58,062 nt of DNA from Brevundimonas sp. UBA5713 (GTDB lineage: Bacteria > Pseudomonadota > Alphaproteobacteria > Caulobacterales > Caulobacteraceae): positions 1-58,062 of the forward strand of contig NZ_DIGV01000014.1 of the NCBI RefSeq assembly GCF_002419815.1. The letters run 5' to 3'. Positions within the stretch are counted from its first letter, which is position 1; the number at the start of each line of letters is the position of its first letter. The notes under the pieces were generated by a model. That model was not told the DNA's origin. It worked only from the letters and a program-made list of their open reading frames with translations, and ran no database searches. The position numbers and the translations under genes are program-made. Below are positions 8,086 through 16,481 of the stretch, one piece after another.

Positions 8086-8292
8086 ATGGTCGCTGTTGAC
8101 GACACCTATCTGGACGAGGCTTACGACGAAGGCCTGCGCGATCCGAAAGCGACCGAGATTGTCGAACGCTATGCGCGCCGCCCTGTCACGGTTTCCACCG
8201 CTGCGGCGACGGGATCGGTTGTGGCCGCCTTTGCGCTGGGGGCTCTGACGGCCGTCGGCATCATGGCGCTGACCCGCGGCTACCGCGACTGA
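8086..8292 (+). CDS. 68-residue small membrane protein
   Basis: Small ORF with a good GGAGGA ribosome binding site 5-6 bases before its ATG. The N-terminal half is acidic (DDTYLDEAYDEGLRD); the C-terminal half has one membrane helix (about 40-60) ending ALTRGYRD. No recognised family. The clean ribosome binding site and isolated position support a real gene. Confidence 0.65.
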   Translation: MVAVDDTYLDEAYDEGLRDPKATEIVERYARRPVTVSTAAATGSVVAAFALGALTAVGIMALTRGYRD

Positions 8293-8300
8293 TTGCCGGT

Positions 8301-8738
8301 TTAACGGGCTTTCAGCGTTTCCAGAAACGTTCTGAAGGCTCCGGTGATGGGGGCGGGTCGCCTGTCTTCCCGCCCCACCATCACATGGACGAAATGGCCC
8401 TCGGCCACGGCCTGGTCTTCCGCGTTCCGGAACAGACCCACCTCGTATTTGACACTGCTGTTGCCCAGATGGGCGACGCGGATACCGGCATGGATCACGT
8501 CCGGATAATGCGCCGCGGCGTGATATCGGCAGCCGGATTCGATCACCAAAAAAATTTTATCCGACGTCGCCGGATCCAGAAGGCCCTCGCCGATCAGCAG
8601 CTGGTTCACCGCTGAGTCGATGTAGCCGTAGTAGGCCGCATTGTTGATGTGGCCATAGATGTCATTGTCGGCCCATCGCGTCGTGACGGTGACAAACTGT
8701 CGGTAATCGGCGCGAACGCCCCGTCTGTTTTCTGCCAT
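8301..8738 (-). CDS. 4HBT-type acyl-CoA thioesterase
   Basis: 145-residue hot-dog thioesterase. TRWADNDIYGHINNAAYYGY (about 20-39) carries the 4-hydroxybenzoyl-CoA thioesterase type signature, with the catalytic Asp25. The rest shows the family's HLGNSSVKYEVGLF strand and the C-terminal FVHVMVGREDRRPAPI. Substrate unknown. It is divergent from the alcohol dehydrogenase gene, whose start lies only 70 bases away, so the two may share a control region. Confidence 0.88.
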   Translation of the reverse strand: MAENRRGVRADYRQFVTVTTRWADNDIYGHINNAAYYGYIDSAVNQLLIGEGLLDPATSDKIFLVIESGCRYHAAAHYPDVIHAGIRVAHLGNSSVKYEVGLFRNAEDQAVAEGHFVHVMVGREDRRPAPITGAFRTFLETLKAR

Positions 8739-8807
8739 AGCAACGCTATCCCCCTTGGCGACGGCTCCCTTTGCGTCCTACCGTGCCGCAAAAGACCGGA
8801 GCTGACC

Positions 8808-9941
8808 ATGGCTGTAACTGCCCGTGCCGCTGTACTGACCCAGATGGGGAGCCAGACCCCCTATGCGGACAGCCGTCCTTTGACGATCCGCGAGGTGACA
8901 CTGGATGAGCCCGGGCGCGGCGAGGTGCGGGTAGGCATCAAGGCGGCGGGTCTGTGCCATTCCGATCTGTCGGTCATCAATGGTGATCGCCCCCGCCCCA
9001 TGCCCATGGCACTGGGCCATGAAGCCGCGGGCGTGGTCGAGGCCATCGGCGAGGATGTGACGGATTTGGAGGTCGGCGATCATGTGGTCATGGTCTTCAT
9101 GCCGTCCTGCGGTCACTGCGTGCCCTGCGCCGAGGGCCGCCCTGCCCTTTGCGAGAATGGAGCCGCCGCCAATGGCGAGGGGCGTCTCTTAAGCGGTCGC
9201 CGCGCTTTTATGTGCGAGGATGGCGAGGCTTTGCACCACCATCTGGGCTGTTCGGCCTTTGCCACGCGGGCCGTGGTTTCACGCCGCTCTCTTATAAAGA
9301 TCGACAAGGATTTGCCGTTCGAGCACGCCGCCCTGTTCGGTTGCGCCGTGCTGACAGGCGTGGGCGCGGTGGTGAATACGGCAGGGCTCAAGGCCGGACA
9401 ATCCGCCGTAGTGATCGGTCTGGGCGGTGTGGGCCTGGCCGCCGTGCTGGGGGCGCTGGCCTGCGGGGCCAGTCCGGTCATTGCCGTGGACCTGAACCCC
9501 GACAAGCTGGCGCTGGCGGCTACGCTGGGGGCCGTTCACACCATCAACGCCGCCGATCCCGATGCCATAGAGCAGGTGAAGGCCCTGACCGGTGGCGGGG
9601 CGGACTTTGCCTTTGAAATGGCCGGATCGGCCCGCGCGCTGGAAGCGGCATGGAAGATGACACGCCGTGGCGGCACCACGGTGACGGCGGGCCTGCCCCC
9701 GCCCGAGGCGGCGCTGGCGGTCAATATCGTCTCGCTGGTTGCCGAGGAGCGTACCTTGAAGGGCTCCTATATCGGCACCTGCGTGCCCAGCCGCGACATC
9801 CCCCGCTTCATCCGCCTGTTCAAAGACGGGCGGCTGCCGGTGGATCGCCTGCTGTCGGGCACGCTGACGCTGGATCAGATCAATCCGGCGTTTGATGCGC
9901 TGGCAGACGGCATGGCCGTACGCCAGATCATCCGCTTTTAA
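8808..9941 (+). CDS. zinc-dependent alcohol dehydrogenase
   Basis: Medium-chain dehydrogenase of 377 residues. The catalytic zinc ligands are in GLCHSDLSV (Cys near residue 46) and GHEAAG; the structural-zinc loop CGHCVPCAEGRPALC has all four cysteines. The NAD-binding Rossmann motif is GLGGVGLAAVLGA. It resembles the class III/formaldehyde-type and aryl alcohol group (CGHCVPC, SRRSLIKID, GTCVPSRDIP); substrate not determinable. ATG at 8808 follows GGAG; longer upstream frames overlap the divergent gene. Its stop overlaps the stop of rbsK tail to tail. Confidence 0.9.
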   Translation: MAVTARAAVLTQMGSQTPYADSRPLTIREVTLDEPGRGEVRVGIKAAGLCHSDLSVINGDRPRPMPMALGHEAAGVVEAIGEDVTDLEVGDHVVMVFMPSCGHCVPCAEGRPALCENGAAANGEGRLLSGRRAFMCEDGEALHHHLGCSAFATRAVVSRRSLIKIDKDLPFEHAALFGCAVLTGVGAVVNTAGLKAGQSAVVIGLGGVGLAAVLGALACGASPVIAVDLNPDKLALAATLGAVHTINAADPDAIEQVKALTGGGADFAFEMAGSARALEAAWKMTRRGGTTVTAGLPPPEAALAVNIVSLVAEERTLKGSYIGTCVPSRDIPRFIRLFKDGRLPVDRLLSGTLTLDQINPAFDALADGMAVRQIIRF

Positions 9942-10789
9942 CCCAGCGTCTCCAGCAGGGCCTCGACCTCTTCGCGGCTGCCCAATGACGGCTGGGCCCC
10001 TGCCCGTGAACAGGCCAGAGCCCCTGCCGCACAGGCAAAGCTGAGCGCGGCTTGCGGCTCCATGCCTTCCAGCAAGGCCACTGTGATGGCACCGACGAAG
10101 GCATCGCCCGCGCCGACGGCATCGGTGGCCGTGACCTGCGGCGGGTTGGACCACGCCATTTCCACGCCGCGCTGATACATGGCGGCACCACGCGCCCCCT
10201 TGGTCACCACCACGCGACCGCCGCCGTGATGCAGGGCATCGCCGTAGAAGGCCGCCTCGGTTTCGTTGACCACAATCAGGTCGGCACGACGCAGCATGGC
10301 CTCTGACACCGGCGCGGCGGGGGCCAGATTGACGCAAACAAACTCGGTCGCGCGCCCGACAGCGGCCTCCACGGTCTCGATCGGCAGTTCCAGCTGCACG
10401 ATCAGCGGCATCTCGATGCGCGACGGCAGCTGTTCAGGCAGAACATTGTGGTTGGCACCGGCGGCCACAGTGATCTGATTTTCGCCTTCCGCATCGACCG
10501 AGATCAGGGCCACACCTGTTGGCGCATCCGCATCGGTCACAACGCCGTTGAGGTCTACCCCGCAGGCATCCAGCAAGGCCGTGGCGGGCAGCGCCATTTC
10601 ATCATCGCCCACGCGGCCGATCATGCAGACCTCGGCCCCCAGCTTGCGCGCAGCCAGTGCCTGATTGGCACCCTTGCCGCCCGGATGACGCGCCAGGGTG
10701 GCACCGGTCACCGTCTCGCCCGCCTTGGGCAGGGATTTGGCGGTGGCGACATAGTCCAGATTGATGGATCCGACGACAGTGATCCTCAT
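9938..10789 (-). CDS. rbsK: ribokinase
   Basis: PfkB-family sugar kinase, 283 residues. The N-terminal GSINLDYVA, the GGKGANQALAARKLG motif (about 38-52) and the C-terminal active-site GAGDAFVGAI with catalytic Asp are all present. Ribokinase phosphorylates ribose to ribose 5-phosphate in the cytosol. It overlaps the preceding nucleoside hydrolase by ATGA, so ribose freed from nucleosides would be phosphorylated at once. Confidence 0.9.
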   Translation of the reverse strand: MRITVVGSINLDYVATAKSLPKAGETVTGATLARHPGGKGANQALAARKLGAEVCMIGRVGDDEMALPATALLDACGVDLNGVVTDADAPTGVALISVDAEGENQITVAAGANHNVLPEQLPSRIEMPLIVQLELPIETVEAAVGRATEFVCVNLAPAAPVSEAMLRRADLIVVNETEAAFYGDALHHGGGRVVVTKGARGAAMYQRGVEMAWSNPPQVTATDAVGAGDAFVGAITVALLEGMEPQAALSFACAAGALACSRAGAQPSLGSREEVEALLETLG

Positions 10790-11727
10790 TTTACGGCTCC
10801 ATCAGACAAGGTGCGAGTGATCAGATCGAACACGCCTTCGGCGTCGGCCTTGGTCGCCCACAGGTGAGGGGCGCTGTCAGCTGCAACGCGGAACTCCACG
10901 GCGGTATGGCCGCGCGTCAGATCGCTTTCGGTCTCGATCCGGATATGGGCGGGACAGACCTCGAACAGTTCGGGGCGCATCAGATAGGCGATAGTGCACG
11001 GGTCGTGCAGCGGCGCGGCATCCCAGCCGACAATGGTGCGCTCCACCCTCTGGGAAAAGCGCAGCATGGCCGCCACCGTGCGGGCCGGATCGCTGTCGAT
11101 AGTTTCGATGGCGGCGATGCGCTCCTCGGTGGCGCGCACCTGATGGGTAGCATCCAGACCCAGCAGGACCACCGGCACGGACGTCGACAGCACTTCGTGC
11201 GCGGCGTCAGGGTCGGCCCAGATGTTGAACTCGGCGCTGGCGGTGATGTTGCCGCCTTCGCTGCGGGCACCGCCCATGGCGATGATCTGTTGAATACGGT
11301 CGGCCAGCGAAGGATCCTGACGCAGCGCCAGCGCCACATTGGTCATCGGCCCCATGACCACCAGAGTGACCGTCTTGGGCTCGCGGCTATGGATCAGACG
11401 GATCAAAGCCTCAGAGGCCGTTTCAGTCTCGTACGACTGGCGCGTCTCGACCGGAGCCAGATCGCCCAGGCCTTCGGCCCCGTGAAATTCTCCGGCACCG
11501 GCAGGGGCGCGGCGCAGCGGCTGTGCGGCCCCCATGAACACCGGCACGTCTTCGCGTCCGGCAATCTGGCGCAGGATGCACGCGTTGCGGGCTGTCTGCG
11601 CCGCAGGCACATTGCCGCCTACCGTGGTCACGGCCAGCACCTCCAGATCAGGGGCGGCAAGGGCCAGAAGGAGTCCCGTGGCGTCATCCACCCCGGGGTC
11701 GCAGTCAATGATAAGAGTCTTCTTCAC
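10786..11727 (-). CDS. inosine/uridine-preferring nucleoside hydrolase
   Basis: 313-residue nucleoside N-ribohydrolase. The calcium-binding signature DCDPGVDDATG is at 9-19, with VMGPMTNVALAL in the middle and AEFNIWADPDAAHEV (substrate-binding Asn and Asp) at about 165-179. It splits nucleosides into base and ribose. The start is a GTG; an in-frame stop lies just upstream, so no longer form is possible, and the GAAGGGG before it is unusually close. It is translationally coupled to rbsK. Confidence 0.92.
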   Translation of the reverse strand: MKKTLIIDCDPGVDDATGLLLALAAPDLEVLAVTTVGGNVPAAQTARNACILRQIAGREDVPVFMGAAQPLRRAPAGAGEFHGAEGLGDLAPVETRQSYETETASEALIRLIHSREPKTVTLVVMGPMTNVALALRQDPSLADRIQQIIAMGGARSEGGNITASAEFNIWADPDAAHEVLSTSVPVVLLGLDATHQVRATEERIAAIETIDSDPARTVAAMLRFSQRVERTIVGWDAAPLHDPCTIAYLMRPELFEVCPAHIRIETESDLTRGHTAVEFRVAADSAPHLWATKADAEGVFDLITRTLSDGAVK

Positions 11728-11835
11728 ACCCCTTCACTGCTCTGTGACAGCGCCGGTTGCAACCTAAAGCTTGCCCCCTTCGACATAGGGCTGAGGGCTG
11801 TCAGAAAAAACTCACGTTTCAAAAACGGAACGGCG

Positions 11836-11860
11836 GGAACCTTCATCACCGGTGGCAGTT
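11836..11860 (+). promoter_or_regulatory. EcfG (sigma-T) type promoter, candidate
   Basis: GGAAC (11836-11840), a 16-base spacer, and AGTT (11857-11860). Alphaproteobacterial general-stress sigma factor EcfG recognises GGAAC-N16/17-CGTT, so one of nine core bases differs. It points directly into the three-hairpin region that follows. Confidence 0.6.
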
Positions 11861-11867
11861 TTGATGG

Positions 11868-12018
11868 GTGAGCTTGCCGGATTTCCCCCACCCCCCAATC
11901 CGGCAACTCACGGCGGCCCGGTCAACACGCCCCCCGACTGAGAAACCGGGCCGCCCCCCAACTTGTACGCGTTAAAGCCCGTCACCTTCCCCCCTCCGGT
12001 GACGGGCTTACGCGTTTA
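11868..12018 (+). ncRNA. candidate stress sRNA with three C-loop hairpins (GsrN-like)
   Basis: No gene fits in 11728-12132. Three consecutive strong hairpins lie downstream of the EcfG-type promoter: arms 11874-11883/11897-11906 with loop TCCCCCACCCCCC; arms 11912-11922/11945-11955 with a loop holding CCCCCC; arms 11967-11986/11998-12015 with loop TTCCCCCCTCC. C-rich loops that pair with ribosome binding sites are typical of alphaproteobacterial sRNAs, including the sigma-T-dependent GsrN of Caulobacter. The last hairpin could end the transcript although its T tract is short. Strand and boundaries are inferred. Confidence 0.6.
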
Positions 12019-12132
12019 AAAGACACTGTCCGGTCATCACAGTTTCGCGAACAGCCGCTAAATCAGGCGGCAACCGCCTTTGCGCGACCACCTGTCACTT
12101 GCAACTTTAAATATAAGTGGGACGCTAGGGCT

Positions 12133-12702
12133 ATGGCCGACAGTGTTTTTCGCGACCCGATTATCGAAACCGACCGATTGGTCCTTAGGCCCTTTGCGCC
12201 CGAAGATTTCCCTGCCTATGCGGCCTACCACGTGCGCACCGATGTCTATCGCTATCTGTACGCCTCGCCGCCCGATCGCGAAACGCTTCAGCGTCAGTAC
12301 ACCGCGGTCATCCGTCCGGTGTTCGCCAAGGAAGGCGATGTTTTCAAACTGGCGGTCGTCACCAAGGATGGCGGGCAGGTGGTGGGTGAGGTCCTGCTGA
12401 AATTTGCCAATGAAAACGCCCTGCAAGGCGAGGTCGGCTATATTTTCGATCCCACCTATGCGGGCAAGGGCTTTGCCACAGAGGCCACCAAAGCCATCAT
12501 TGATTATGGCTTTCGACATCTGGGCCTGCACCGCATCTTTGCCCGACTGGACACTGCCAACACAGGCTCCATTGGCGTGGTCGAGCGTCTCAAGCTGCGC
12601 CGCGAGGCACACTTCCTACAGAATGACCGCTTTAGCGGAATCTGGGGCGACGAGTTTGTCTACGCCATCCTCAGCCATGAGTGGACGTCGCGCGAGCGCT
12701 GA
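12133..12702 (+). CDS. GNAT-family N-acetyltransferase
   Basis: 189-residue RimJ/RimL-type acetyltransferase. It opens with the typical IIETDRLVLRPFAPEDF, then EVGYIFDPTYAGKGFATEA (about 97-115), which holds the acetyl-CoA pyrophosphate-binding loop, followed by FRHLGLHRIFARLDTANTGS and VVERLKLRREAHF. The substrate (protein N-terminus, antibiotic or small molecule) cannot be told. It lies alone after the sRNA region. Confidence 0.9.
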   Translation: MADSVFRDPIIETDRLVLRPFAPEDFPAYAAYHVRTDVYRYLYASPPDRETLQRQYTAVIRPVFAKEGDVFKLAVVTKDGGQVVGEVLLKFANENALQGEVGYIFDPTYAGKGFATEATKAIIDYGFRHLGLHRIFARLDTANTGSIGVVERLKLRREAHFLQNDRFSGIWGDEFVYAILSHEWTSRER

Positions 12703-12799
12703 TCGTCAGGAGCCAGCAAATAGGTCGGCACGTCTTGCGGCTCGAATGGCCGCACCCATATGCTAATGCAACACTGACTGTTTCTAAAAGGCGTGCGCC

Positions 12800-13483
12800 A
12801 TGGCTGACCTGACTCCTCTGAAAATCGACTTTGTGTCCGACGTCATGTGCCCATGGTGCGTGGTGGGTCTGGGCGGGCTGACCAAGGCGCTGGACAAGCT
12901 GGCCCCCGAGGGGATCAAGGCCGACATCACCTTCCAGCCGTTCGAGCTGAACCCCCAGATGCCCGCCGAAGGCCAGAACATCGTGGAGCACATCGGCCAG
13001 AAATATGGCTCCACGCCGGAACAGTCTGCCGCCAACCGCGAAATGATCCGCCAGCGCGCCGCCGAGGTCGGATTTGACGTGCGCATGACCGACCAGTCAC
13101 GCATGTGGAACACCTTTGATGCGCACCGCCTGCTGTACTGGGCGCATGAGACGGCTCCGGAAAAGCAACCGGAGCTGAAGAAGGCGTTGTTCACCGCCCA
13201 CTTCACCCACGGTCAGAACGTGTCGGATGCCGGAGTGCTGACCCAAGCCGCCGAGAGCGTCGGCTTTGACCGCGCCGAGGCGGGCGAGGTGCTGGCGTCG
13301 GGCCGTTATGCCCGCGAGGTGCGCGCCGCCGAGCAGCTGTGGCAGTCGCGCGGCATCACCTCGGTTCCGGCCGTAGTGGTCAATGAGCAGTATCTGATCT
13401 CGGGTGGTCAACCGGCCGAGGTGTTCGAGAACGCTCTGCGCCAGATCAGTGCCGAAACCGGCAAGGCCGCGCCCGCCGCCTGA
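12800..13483 (+). CDS. DsbA-family FrnE-like oxidoreductase
   Basis: 227-residue thioredoxin-fold protein of the FrnE group. The redox motif CPWC is at 17-20, in SDVMCPWCVVG; the cis-Pro loop SVPAVVVN is near 195. There is no signal peptide, so it acts in the cytoplasm, as FrnE proteins do. Members are dithiol oxidoreductases or isomerases; substrate unknown. It is followed by ubiA on the same strand after 54 bases. Confidence 0.9.
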   Translation: MADLTPLKIDFVSDVMCPWCVVGLGGLTKALDKLAPEGIKADITFQPFELNPQMPAEGQNIVEHIGQKYGSTPEQSAANREMIRQRAAEVGFDVRMTDQSRMWNTFDAHRLLYWAHETAPEKQPELKKALFTAHFTHGQNVSDAGVLTQAAESVGFDRAEAGEVLASGRYAREVRAAEQLWQSRGITSVPAVVVNEQYLISGGQPAEVFENALRQISAETGKAAPAA

Positions 13484-13537
13484 TCTCCCGATCCGGCACG
13501 GCTGGCCTCCATGCCCCGTCCTCGTCTATGACGGGGC

Positions 13538-14491
13538 ATGACCACCGCGCCCCTGCCTGATGCCGCCTCCGATAACTGGGTTGATCGCCATGCCCCGCAA
13601 AAGCTGAAGCCCTGGCTGAAGCTGGGACGGTTCGACCGCCCGATCGGGACATGGCTGCTGCTGCTGCCGGGCTGGCAGGGGATTGTGCTGGCGCTGCTCC
13701 AGACCGGTCGCGGTTTTGGCTGGTATGAGGCGTGGCTGATCCTTGGCTTTGCGGTCGGTGCCGCCCTGATGCGCGGCGCAGGCTGCGCGGTGAACGACAT
13801 CGTCGACCGCGACTTTGACGCACAGGTCGCACGCACAGCCTCTCGTCCCATTCCGTCAGGCCAGATTTCCCCCAAACAGGCCGCCGCCTTTGTCATCGGC
13901 ATCTGTCTGGTCAGCCTGTGCATTCTGCTGACCATGAATCTGATGGCGGTGCTGCTGGGCTTCCTCAGCCTGTTTCTGGTGGCCGCCTATCCGTTTATGA
14001 AGCGCATCACATGGTGGCCGCAGGCATGGCTGGGCCTGACCTTTAACTGGGGGGCCTTGCTGGGCTTTGCCGGAGCCAGTGTGGTGGCGCCGCTGGCCAT
14101 GGCCGGTTTTGTCAGCCCTGCGGCGCTGGCGCTCTATATCGGCGGCCTGTTCTGGACGCTGGGCTATGACACCATCTACGCCCTGCAGGATATCGAGGAC
14201 GATGTGATGGCAGGCGTCAAATCCTCGGCCCGCCGTCTGGGAACCAAGGTCAAACAGGGCGTGGCTGGCTTTTATGTGCTCGCGACACTGATGGCCGGAT
14301 TGGCCGGATATCTGGCCGGACTGGGCCCTCTGTTTTGGGTGGGCCTGTGCGCCTACGCCGCGCACTTCGCTTGGCAGGTCTGGCGTCTTCAACCGGAAAA
14401 TGGTCATCTGGCGTTACGTTTGTTCAAGTCAAACCGTGAGGCGGGGTTGATCCTTCTGGCCGCCATCGCGTTGTCTGGACTGCACCTTTAG
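13538..14491 (+). CDS. ubiA: UbiA, 4-hydroxybenzoate polyprenyltransferase
   Basis: 317-residue integral membrane prenyltransferase with about eight membrane helices. The two aspartate-rich motifs that bind prenyl diphosphate through magnesium are NDIVDRDFD at 86-94 and DIEDDVMAGVKSSARRLG near 225. LGRFDRPIGTWLLL marks the UbiA branch of ubiquinone synthesis, consistent with a quinone-based respiratory chain such as the cyo oxidase encoded at 43837-48175. Confidence 0.95.
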   Translation: MTTAPLPDAASDNWVDRHAPQKLKPWLKLGRFDRPIGTWLLLLPGWQGIVLALLQTGRGFGWYEAWLILGFAVGAALMRGAGCAVNDIVDRDFDAQVARTASRPIPSGQISPKQAAAFVIGICLVSLCILLTMNLMAVLLGFLSLFLVAAYPFMKRITWWPQAWLGLTFNWGALLGFAGASVVAPLAMAGFVSPAALALYIGGLFWTLGYDTIYALQDIEDDVMAGVKSSARRLGTKVKQGVAGFYVLATLMAGLAGYLAGLGPLFWVGLCAYAAHFAWQVWRLQPENGHLALRLFKSNREAGLILLAAIALSGLHL

Positions 14492-14512
14492 TCCGCATTT
14501 TCGGGGTAAGTC

Positions 14513-15328
14513 ATGACGATCACTTCGCGCAGCCTGCGTCTTCTTCTGGTCAGCAGCGCCATCGCGCTCAGCCTCGGTGCCTGTAACCGTGGCGAGAAGG
14601 TCGAGGACAAGGCTGCCGCCGTGGCTCAGGCCGAGGGTCCGCTGAAGTATGAAAGCGCCACGCCCTACGCCAAGATCGCGCTGACCCTGCCCGAAGCTGT
14701 TCGCAGCTTCCCGACCCTGTACAAGGCGCTGTACGATCAGGAAGTCGGTGCCCTGAAGGACTATGCTGAGGGCGCACAGGCCGATCGCAGCGAGTTCGGC
14801 GGCAGCGACTTCCCGCCCTACGAAAAGATCATCGCCTATGGAGAGCCGGTCGAGACAGGCCGCCTGTTCAGCATGATCCGCAGCGACTTTGACTATAGCG
14901 GCGGGGCGCACCCCAACACTGTGGCCAGCGCCGTTCTATGGGACAAGGCCGAGAACAAACGCCTGACCGCCGAGGACTTGTTCGCCAAGGACGCCAACCG
15001 CGCCCAGATCGAACGCGCCCTGTGCGATGCCGTCAACGAAGCCAAGACGAAGCGTCCTGGTGCGGAGCCTGTCGCCAACAGCGGGACCTGGACCTGTCCG
15101 GCGCTGAAGGACTTGCAGATCGCGCTGGCCAAGGGTGACACCGACAAGAAGGCCACGGGCCTGACTTTCCTTCTGGATGCCTATGCCGTCGGTCCGTATG
15201 TCGAGGGTGCCTATTACATCACCCTGCCCTATTCGGCCCTGTCGCAGGCGCTGAACCCGACCTATGCGGCCGAGTTCGGCGGCTCCGGCAAGACCGGCGA
15301 TGTCACCAACGACCTGCGCGTCGAATAG
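14513..15328 (+). CDS. lipoprotein with DUF4163/DUF3298-type fold
   Basis: 271 residues. Signal peptide with lipobox LGAC (21-24), so Cys24 is the likely lipidated residue. The mature part shows the DUF4163 to DUF3298 (RsiV-like) arrangement: a first block with LKDYAEGAQAD, then SDFDYSGGAHPNTV and NKRLTAEDLFAK, and near the end DAYAVGPYVEGAYYITLPYSAL. Related domains occur in RsiV anti-sigma factors (lysozyme sensing) and in many secreted proteins of unknown role. It follows ubiA closely and may share its transcript. Confidence 0.8.
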   Translation: MTITSRSLRLLLVSSAIALSLGACNRGEKVEDKAAAVAQAEGPLKYESATPYAKIALTLPEAVRSFPTLYKALYDQEVGALKDYAEGAQADRSEFGGSDFPPYEKIIAYGEPVETGRLFSMIRSDFDYSGGAHPNTVASAVLWDKAENKRLTAEDLFAKDANRAQIERALCDAVNEAKTKRPGAEPVANSGTWTCPALKDLQIALAKGDTDKKATGLTFLLDAYAVGPYVEGAYYITLPYSALSQALNPTYAAEFGGSGKTGDVTNDLRVE

Positions 15329-15337
15329 TCGAAGGGC

Positions 15338-16246
15338 CTAGCGCCCCTCGACCAGAAAGGCGTCGATCAGGGCGTTCAGCGCCTCGGCCTGATCGTACAT
15401 GATGAAGTGTCGGCTGTTCTGCACCGGCTCCATCCGCACATTGGGCAGGGGCGCATATTCACGCGGCCAGATTTGCGAAGATTGCGCGCCCTGTGGCCCG
15501 CTGCTGTCCACGGCATACACGGCCCAGACCGGCGTGGTCATGCCGGGCAGACCCGCGCGAATGTCTGTCAGCATCAACTCTTTCAGCGCGCGGGCCAGCA
15601 CACCGCGATCCGAGCGGGTTGAATCCTCGACGATGCTGTCGCGGCGATCCTCGCTCAGGGTCATGATGACGGCGGTCTGCTGTTGCTGGCCGCGCAGCAT
15701 GACTTCGGGCGCAGCGCGGATGACGCGTTCCATCTGATCGGCCATAGGGCGCACGCTTTCGACCGTCGCCGCCGGATTGGTCATGGCACCGAAGAAGGGC
15801 AGGCTGTCCACACTCATGACCTTGGACAGGCGGTCCGGATGCTTCTGGGCGATGATCAGTCCACCCAGTCCGCCCATGGAGTGGCCGATAAAGGCCGGAC
15901 GATCCAGCGTCGCGGCATAGGCGGCCAGATCATCCAGCGCCGGTTGCAGCACCGGCGCATCATTTAGCGTCCACGGCTCGCCCGCAAAGCCCGACAACTG
16001 CACCAGATGCACCCGATACTGTCCCGCCAGACGCTCGGCGGCCGGACGCCAGACCTCTCGGCTGGAGGCATAGCCATGCAGGAAGATCACATCGGGCCCC
16101 TGCCCCATAACCTCGACCGAGAAGCGCGGCGACGGACGGACAATGTCCTGTGCCACGGCCAAGGGCGCAGCCCCTAGACTCAATGCCGCCACCGTGGTGG
16201 CCAGAAAACGCAAAATCGAACGACGCACAGTTAGGAAGGGCTTCAT
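15338..16246 (-). CDS. secreted alpha/beta hydrolase
   Basis: 302 residues from the ATG at 16246, which has GGAGG just before it; longer frames run upstream into the XRE gene. A signal peptide (Arg-Arg at 8-9, hydrophobic core, AVAQD at 30-34) targets it for export, possibly by Tat. The alpha/beta hydrolase signs are the oxyanion loop LHGYASS (56-62), the nucleophile elbow GHSMGG with Ser123, and a C-terminal NSRHFIMYDQ carrying the catalytic His. Substrate unknown. Confidence 0.85.
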   Translation of the reverse strand: MKPFLTVRRSILRFLATTVAALSLGAAPLAVAQDIVRPSPRFSVEVMGQGPDVIFLHGYASSREVWRPAAERLAGQYRVHLVQLSGFAGEPWTLNDAPVLQPALDDLAAYAATLDRPAFIGHSMGGLGGLIIAQKHPDRLSKVMSVDSLPFFGAMTNPAATVESVRPMADQMERVIRAAPEVMLRGQQQQTAVIMTLSEDRRDSIVEDSTRSDRGVLARALKELMLTDIRAGLPGMTTPVWAVYAVDSSGPQGAQSSQIWPREYAPLPNVRMEPVQNSRHFIMYDQAEALNALIDAFLVEGR

Positions 16247-16283
16247 CGGAGCCTCCGTTTCAGATTGATCGAATGACGCGAAC

Positions 16284-16481
16284 TCAACGATGGGGATTTT
16301 CGAACACCTCTTCGACCGCGCGGTCGAACAGGGCCGAGATACGGTACGCCAGATCCAGTGACGGCAGGTGTTTGCCGCTTTCGATCGCGATAACCGCCTG
16401 ACGCGAGACACCCAGTTGCTGGCCCAGTTGTTCTTGGGTCCAGCCCTTTTCGACCCGCAACAGTTTCAATCGATTATTCAT
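16284..16481 (-). CDS. XRE-family transcriptional regulator
   Basis: 65-residue, single-domain helix-turn-helix protein: MNNRLKLLRVEKGWTQEQLG followed by LGVSRQAVIAIESGKHLPSLDLA, the standard Cro/CI fold (YozG-like). The start at 16481 overlaps the stop of the preceding membrane-protein gene by ATGA. Such XRE/membrane-protein pairs are common in alphaproteobacteria and probably self-regulated; see the half-sites upstream of the pair. Confidence 0.9.
   Translation of the reverse strand: MNNRLKLLRVEKGWTQEQLGQQLGVSRQAVIAIESGKHLPSLDLAYRISALFDRAVEEVFENPHR

Noticed and set aside
11827..11847. First GGAAC (11827-11831) as the EcfG -35
   Set aside because: At 16-17 bases downstream it meets ACCG/CCGG, not a CGTT-like box; the second GGAAC fits better.
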